Positions 5,412-9,085 of a stretch of DNA of 9,085 nt are shown one piece after another. The stretch is from Betaproteobacteria bacterium (lineage in GTDB: Bacteria > Pseudomonadota > Gammaproteobacteria > Burkholderiales > SG8-39). A program made the translations under genes and the position numbers. The number at the start of each line of letters is the position of its first letter. Position 1 is the first letter of the stretch. The stretch lies in assembly GCA_029865405.1 (NCBI GenBank), contig JAOUGZ010000079.1, positions 1 to 9,085 on the forward strand, given 5' to 3'. A model generated the notes under the pieces. It was not told the origin of the DNA. It did not search any database and saw only the letters and a list, made by a program, of their open reading frames with translations.

Positions 5412-7828
5412 GGGTCGCCACGCCGCACTGGGAGGGGCGTCACTCTGCTCCTGCGATCGCTGCGTGCCAGCAGGACATCGAGCATCGATTCGAACTCGCG
5501 GCGGCTCGCCAGGTTCTGCACGCCGTCTGCAACCGCCTCCGAAAAACTTCCTCGGCCGGTCACCAGCGTCGTCTCGAGCGGCACCAATCGCCCTGCCTGC
5601 ACTTCGCCGACGATTTCGCGGTACTGGCTCGGCTGGAAGGCCCAGCTGAATGCCTGGCCGGATGCAGGCGAGGGTCGGCCGCGTTCCAGCTCCATGTCCA
5701 CCCGCTCCGTGCCGGTCCGTGCTTTGCGAAAGTCCTCGTGGAAAGAATCGTGACGCCAGTACGCGGGAAAGGCGTGTGTCTTCAGCAGGACGATGGCTGG
5801 ATAGATCTCGACGTACTCGAGGCACGACGCGAGCAGGAGCGCGAGGTCGATGCAGGTGCCTCGCTTGCCGTCGATGCAGTCGGAGGGCGTGCGCAGTCTC
5901 TGCGACTCGTCGGTGAACGTCGGCGGCGGATTGATATAGGAGAGCGGCGTCTCGTAGAGCAGCGCCGACCAGATCGCGCGCACCTGCATGTCCACCAGCA
6001 CGCAGTCCTCTGGCGCAACCTGCCTGCCCTTGGTGGCCTCCACGCTCTGGTACCCATCGAATCCCGCCGTCGCATCGTCGCGCAGCGCCATCAGGTAGCG
6101 TTGCGCTGCGTCGACCACGCGCAGGACCGCGGGATCGCGCGGCAGCACGAAGGAGGGCAGCCAGCGGTAATTCTCCGCGTCAAAGCGCCACTCGTCCACC
6201 GGCAGCAGGGTCACCCGGTGCGTTTGTCGATACAGCGTCGTGCCGTTCCACGAGACCTCGACGAAGAGGCTCGTATGCATGCTCTCGCGTATCGACCGGT
6301 TGAGCGTCGTGGCGAGCGATATGCGGATGGTGTCGGGCAGGTCCACATGCGGCGCGGTCTCTTCGATCGAAGCCAGCGTGCGGAACGGGTATGAGTCCGT
6401 GCCGACGTGAAGCTGCACGTCCACCTGCAGCCCGTCGATGCGCCCGATGCCCGGAGTCTTCTTGCTCACCCGAAAGCGCTCGAAGATCGGGCCGTTGTTG
6501 TGCAGGATCGAGTAGTTGAGCTGCGGGATTGGCACGACCTCCACCTCGAGCTGGTCGCGTACCGTCAGCGCCGTCGCCGGCTTTTTCAGCTGCTTGCGCC
6601 ACCGTTCGCGGATCCGTTGCTGGACGTCAGGCGCCGCGCCTTGGCGCTGCGGTGCTTCGCCGAGAATCGATTCCTCGCTCCAAAGGACAACTCCCGAGCC
6701 CTGCAGCGGGGCGTTGCGGCGGCGCACCTCCTGCCAGGCGTACTGGAACGCAGGAACAATGCGCCAGCCGGCCAGATGCCAAGCCTGATAGAGCGTGGCG
6801 TAGAACAGTTCGGCAAGATTGTCTGCGAACGAGTCCTGGAAGCCGATGACGGCGCCCGCCCCGCTTGCCACGCACAGCGGGGCAATGCGCGCCGCCGAAT
6901 TGGAGAAGTTGCAGGAAATCAGGACGGGCTCGTGCCCCTTCGCGCAGGTGAGCGACCGCGCGAGGGACTCCGCCTCCACTGGGACGGGCTCGCTGCCGGC
7001 GGAGCGCAGCAGGTAGCCGTCGCGCGCCTCTTCGTCGCGATGCGGGTCGATGAGCGCAAGTCCCTGATGGTTGTCGAAACCCGACAGGTGAATGACGTCC
7101 GGCTTGCGCGACAGGATCTCGCTTTCGAGCCTCGCTGGATCCGGATCCTTGAGCAGCTGCAATCTACCGCTGAACGACTGCACGCTGAGCTCCAGCAACC
7201 GGCGTTCGCCGGCGAAGTCGTACTCGTCAGCCAGCGCACCCGGCGCGCTCACCACCTGAAGCCATGATGTCGGCGCGACATGGCGCCTGACCTTGCGCGC
7301 GACACGCAGGCGACGCACGACCGTGAATGGGCGCGCTCCGCGAAAATCCCGCGTCACCGCGGCGAGCATGAACTCCCAAGGGAGGATGCGCAGTTCCCAG
7401 TCCTGCGCTTCGCCGGCCCAAGGAAGATCCACCTCGACCAGGCCCGACTTCGCCATCTGCTCAAAGTGCTCCGGCGTCAGGCCGAGCTCAAGGCCGAACT
7501 CGCGCATTTCCCGCCGCTGTGTGGCAGCCGCGTCCCCCTGGGCAGTCCAGCGCTGGCGATTGCGCAAGGCATAGTTCCAACTGATGGCCTTGCGCTGCAG
7601 GGTTCGACGTTCCGTCGGTGCCAGTCGAACCAGCTCGAGGCCCGGGAGGTTTATGCGCACCGTGCCGTCGTCCGCAACACGCGGGCCTGCGGTTGCCGGC
7701 CTGTGCCCTTCCCCGCCAGACCCGCGACGAGCCTTGCTTTCTCGCTTGCGCGGGGTTGCCGGGGCGCTGGAATCCTTCCCAGCGCGCGACGCTGGCGTAC
7801 GGCGAGGAATACTCTTGGTCACGGGCAT
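5408..7828 (-). CDS. CHAT-like (caspase-type) protein fused to a transglutaminase-like domain, 806 aa
   Basis: First gene of the operon, with start ATG 7828-7826 behind a GGAGGG ribosome site. Residues 1-50 are basic and disordered-looking (Arg, Ser, Pro, Ala). Residues about 130-385 resemble a CHAT domain: WELRILPWEFM (144-154), DVIHLSGFDNHQG (244-256), VLISCNFSNSAARIA (302-316) and GAGAVIGFQDSFADNLAE. Cys306 is the likely nucleophile. The usual GHG histidine is replaced by Gly-Phe, so the base may be His254 or His247. Residues about 425-545 are beta-rich, like an Ig-type sandwich. Residues about 546-770 match, from memory, the module at the front of DUF4011-type helicases: VTLLPVDEW, DGYQS, then INPPPTF, SQRLRTPSDC and KRGTCIDLALLLAS (Cys659), THAFPAYW (His685), and LETTLVTGRGSF. 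This is a transglutaminase/cysteine-peptidase-like fold with Cys659-His685 as candidate dyad. No helicase part is present. It probably acts as a sensor or protease controlling the downstream hydrolases, which is inference. Confidence 0.78.
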   Translation of the reverse strand: MPVTKSIPRRTPASRAGKDSSAPATPRKRESKARRGSGGEGHRPATAGPRVADDGTVRINLPGLELVRLAPTERRTLQRKAISWNYALRNRQRWTAQGDAAATQRREMREFGLELGLTPEHFEQMAKSGLVEVDLPWAGEAQDWELRILPWEFMLAAVTRDFRGARPFTVVRRLRVARKVRRHVAPTSWLQVVSAPGALADEYDFAGERRLLELSVQSFSGRLQLLKDPDPARLESEILSRKPDVIHLSGFDNHQGLALIDPHRDEEARDGYLLRSAGSEPVPVEAESLARSLTCAKGHEPVLISCNFSNSAARIAPLCVASGAGAVIGFQDSFADNLAELFYATLYQAWHLAGWRIVPAFQYAWQEVRRRNAPLQGSGVVLWSEESILGEAPQRQGAAPDVQQRIRERWRKQLKKPATALTVRDQLEVEVVPIPQLNYSILHNNGPIFERFRVSKKTPGIGRIDGLQVDVQLHVGTDSYPFRTLASIEETAPHVDLPDTIRISLATTLNRSIRESMHTSLFVEVSWNGTTLYRQTHRVTLLPVDEWRFDAENYRWLPSFVLPRDPAVLRVVDAAQRYLMALRDDATAGFDGYQSVEATKGRQVAPEDCVLVDMQVRAIWSALLYETPLSYINPPPTFTDESQRLRTPSDCIDGKRGTCIDLALLLASCLEYVEIYPAIVLLKTHAFPAYWRHDSFHEDFRKARTGTERVDMELERGRPSPASGQAFSWAFQPSQYREIVGEVQAGRLVPLETTLVTGRGSFSEAVADGVQNLASRREFESMLDVLLARSDRRSRVTPLPVRRGDP

Positions 7829-7832
7829 GCCC

Positions 7833-7838
7833 CCTCCG
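7833..7838 (-). promoter_or_regulatory. Ribosome binding site of the CHAT gene
   Basis: The minus strand reads CGGAGG here and continues as GGG up to ATG 7828. GGAGG ends four nt before the start codon, slightly close but strong. It is the clearest ribosome site at the head of the operon and supports 7828 as the start. Confidence 0.65.
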
Positions 7839-7864
7839 GCATCGTGAAGCCAGCGTCCGCTCAG

Positions 7865-7918
7865 CTTTACTGCGGCGACTGCACAGAGATTAGATACCCA
7901 AGGGAATGCGCAGTAAAG
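7865..7918. repeat. Perfect 10-bp inverted repeat flanking the operon promoter
   Basis: CTTTACTGCG at 7865-7874 and its exact reverse complement CGCAGTAAAG at 7909-7918 are separated by 34 bp. One arm covers the predicted -35 box; the other lies just downstream of the predicted transcription start. Centre-to-centre distance is 44 bp, about four helical turns. This fits a pair of half or full operator sites bound by one regulator. A transcript hairpin is less likely, because the distal arm would lie upstream of the start site. Confidence 0.5.
7889..7917 (-). promoter_or_regulatory. Sigma70-like promoter of the five-gene operon
   Basis: On the minus strand a -35 box TTTACT (7917-7912; 4 of 6 consensus bases) is followed after exactly 17 nt by a -10 box TCTAAT (7894-7889; 5 of 6). 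Transcription would start near 7882, leaving a leader of about 53 nt before the CHAT gene's ribosome site and ATG. The -35 box lies inside one arm of a perfect inverted repeat, so a repressor or activator could act here. This is prediction by eye; spacing and match are good for a GC-rich genome. Confidence 0.5.
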
Positions 7919-8149
7919 AATCTTGCGTCAGCCGGTTCCAGTTTCGTCGGGACAAACTTATTGTGCTATCGCGCAATGTGATATGACCGTTATCCATTTG
8001 TCCGAATTCTCGGCATAGCCTTGCCACGCGCCTTCAACTGCAGCGCGAGGGACGCGACTATTTGAGTTCAGCATGCCGCGGGTGGAGCGTATCGGCTAGC
8101 ACACCGAGACGCGTGGCCCTGCATTGATTCCTGGAAATCCAGGCCGAGA

Positions 8150-8173
8150 TTCGGGGTACGGTTGGGGGTATCC
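8150..8173 (+). repeat. Imperfect tandem G-rich dodecamer
   Basis: TTCGGGGTACGG (8150-8161) is followed directly by TTGGGGGTATCC (8162-8173); 8 of 12 positions agree, sharing GGGGTA. It is short and imperfect and could be chance. Similar GGGGGTA repeats are, from memory, sometimes seen near integrase genes of tRNA-targeted islands, but no integrase or tRNA is in this window. Confidence 0.25.
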
Positions 8174-8255
8174 GAGGTAGGCACCACGCCCAAAATCGTC
8201 CAGAATCAACCATCGCGAAGCAGGTGTCGATTCCCGCCGCCTCCACCATCACAAG

Positions 8256-9085
8256 ATGCGCGCGCTCGCCTCGCTCCTGCTGCTGACGACTGCGGTCTGC
8301 GCCTGCGCATCGGCGCCGCGGCAGTCCTGCACGCCGGCGGATGCGAAGCCGGGGGCGGCGCTGACCTGCGCGCTGCCGGGCTTCGAGCACCGCCCCTACG
8401 ACATTCACCTGCCCGCCACCTACGACGCGGCGCGGCCCGTGCCCGTCGTGCTGGCGATCCACGGCGGTGGCGGCAACGCGCAAGGAGCGGCACGTCTATC
8501 CTGCCCCGGCGGCGGCGTCGACAGCGCGCAATGCCTGCACGCGATGGCGGCCCGCGAAGGCGTGGCGGTGGTCTATCCCAACGGCACCGGGGCGCGGCTC
8601 GTATCGAGCGTACGCACGTGGAACGCCGGTGGCGGCACGGACAACTGGCAGTGCGTCAGCGGCCGGGCCTGCAGGGACGGCGTCGATGACGTCGCCTATT
8701 TCCGGGCGTTGCTCGACCAGCTGTCCGGCTGGGTGGCCGTCGACGCGCGCCGGGTCTACGCGACCGGGCTCTCCAACGGCGGCGCGATGAGCCATCGTCT
8801 CGCCTGCCAGATGTCGGGCCGTATCGCCGCGATCGCCGCGCTGGGCGGCGCCAACCAGTTCGCCACTACCGCCGTCTGCGCGCCCCCGCGCCCCGTGCCG
8901 GTGCTGCAGATTCACGGCACCGCGGATCCGTGCTGGAGCTACGACGGCGCCAAGGCGGGGTGCGGCCAGCGCGACGATACGTTGAAGATGGGGGTGGAAG
9001 AATCGATGCGCATCTGGGCCGCGATCAACGGCTGCGCCGCGGCGCAGACCGCGCAGCCCTTGGCCAGCGAGCCGCGCATCCGGAC
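8256..9085 (+). CDS. Exported polyhydroxybutyrate depolymerase / feruloyl-esterase-like protein, LpqC family (3' end missing)
   Basis: The frame is open from ATG 8256 to the window end with 276 complete codons and no stop, so the C-terminus is cut off. Residues 1-19 are a signal peptide (Arg2, then LASLLLLTTAVCACAS). VCAC with Cys17 is a weak lipobox, so it may be a lipoprotein; a signal peptidase I site is less clear because Pro21 follows ASA. The mature part is an alpha/beta hydrolase of the carbohydrate-esterase-1/PHB-depolymerase type (COG3509, LpqC): AIHGGGGNAQG (68-77) for the oxyanion hole, VVYPNGTG (105-112), DGVDDVAYFRALLDQL (141-156), GLSNGGAMSHRLAC (171-184) with nucleophile Ser173, and LQIHGTADP with Asp224 as likely acid. 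The catalytic His would lie beyond the window. Many cysteines (25, 38, 83, 93, 133, 139, 184, 208, 226, 236, 260) fit disulfides outside the cytoplasm. No strong ribosome site precedes the ATG. It is divergent from the operon and probably functionally separate. Confidence 0.85.
   Translation, partial: MRALASLLLLTTAVCACASAPRQSCTPADAKPGAALTCALPGFEHRPYDIHLPATYDAARPVPVVLAIHGGGGNAQGAARLSCPGGGVDSAQCLHAMAAREGVAVVYPNGTGARLVSSVRTWNAGGGTDNWQCVSGRACRDGVDDVAYFRALLDQLSGWVAVDARRVYATGLSNGGAMSHRLACQMSGRIAAIAALGGANQFATTAVCAPPRPVPVLQIHGTADPCWSYDGAKAGCGQRDDTLKMGVEESMRIWAAINGCAAAQTAQPLASEPRIR

Larger units (their letters stand above)
7829..8255. other. Divergent intergenic region between the operon and the esterase gene
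   Basis: These 427 bp hold no convincing gene. The part at about 7860-8010 is visibly richer in A/T than the surrounding genes and contains the operon promoter and the inverted repeat. The part at 8010-8255 returns to high GC and contains a short CCTGG-AAAT-CCAGG palindrome (8130-8143) and a G-rich tandem dodecamer (8150-8173). I see no convincing plus-strand promoter for the esterase; TTGTGC (7961) and TATGAC (7982) have only 15 nt between them. Short open frames here overlap the esterase start or read as low-complexity sequence and are not supported. Confidence 0.6.

Noticed and set aside
5412..5825. N-terminal extension of the hydrolase gene to an ATG at 5825
   Set aside because: It lies wholly inside the CHAT gene in another frame, its composition is Arg/Pro/Gly-rich shadow sequence, and the ATGA overlap at 5411 gives a natural start.
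7887..7899. GATTAGATACCC-like string resembling a conserved 16S rRNA segment
   Set aside because: Only about 12 bases match and the surrounding sequence is not rRNA. The string is better explained as containing the -10 box on the minus strand.
8058..8493. Minus-strand open frames over the start of the esterase gene
   Set aside because: They are Arg/Ala-rich shadows of the esterase frame, which shows a signal peptide and the catalytic GLSNGG motif.

Overview
The window is a GC-rich chromosomal segment. Its dense gene packing, overlapping start/stop codons and codon use (strong G/C at third positions) suggest a betaproteobacterium, probably of the Burkholderiales. That placement is an inference from composition and gene style only; no rRNA or other marker gene is present.

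Layout. (1) Positions 2-1573, plus strand: the 3' part of a large gene. Its product has a long hydrophobic helical region followed by a C-terminal domain that looks like a His-Me-finger (DNA/RNA non-specific) nuclease. This resembles the toxins/cargo found beside extracellular contractile injection systems (eCIS). The N-terminus, where a DUF4157 domain would be expected, lies outside the window. (2) Positions 7828-1580, minus strand: a tight five-gene operon converging on the toxin gene with a 6-bp gap. In transcription order it encodes an 806-aa CHAT-like (caspase-type) protein fused to a transglutaminase-like module; a 459-aa serine alpha/beta hydrolase; a 376-aa lipoprotein of unknown family; a 182-aa Ala-rich helical protein of unknown family; and a 254-aa peptidoglycan-binding/M15 peptidase. 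The junctions are an ATGA overlap, a GTGA overlap, a 2-nt gap and a 9-nt gap, so the five are very probably co-translated and work together. (3) Positions 7829-8255: a 427-bp divergent intergenic region. It carries a good sigma70-like promoter for the operon, flanked by a perfect 10-bp inverted repeat. (4) Positions 8256-9085, plus strand: the 5' part of a secreted polyhydroxybutyrate-depolymerase/feruloyl-esterase-like (LpqC type) enzyme. It is probably an unrelated flanking gene.

How the genes may work together (inference). The operon combines a putative caspase-like protease, a second cysteine-hydrolase fold, a lipase-like hydrolase, an envelope lipoprotein and a peptidoglycan hydrolase that lacks a signal peptide. 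That set could act on the cell envelope after proteolytic activation. It could be a lysis or release module for a contractile particle, a set of delivered effectors, or an abortive-infection type defence. The sequence does not decide between these. The CHAT plus DUF4011-helicase-type transglutaminase fusion and its coupling to the hydrolase are the most unusual content here.
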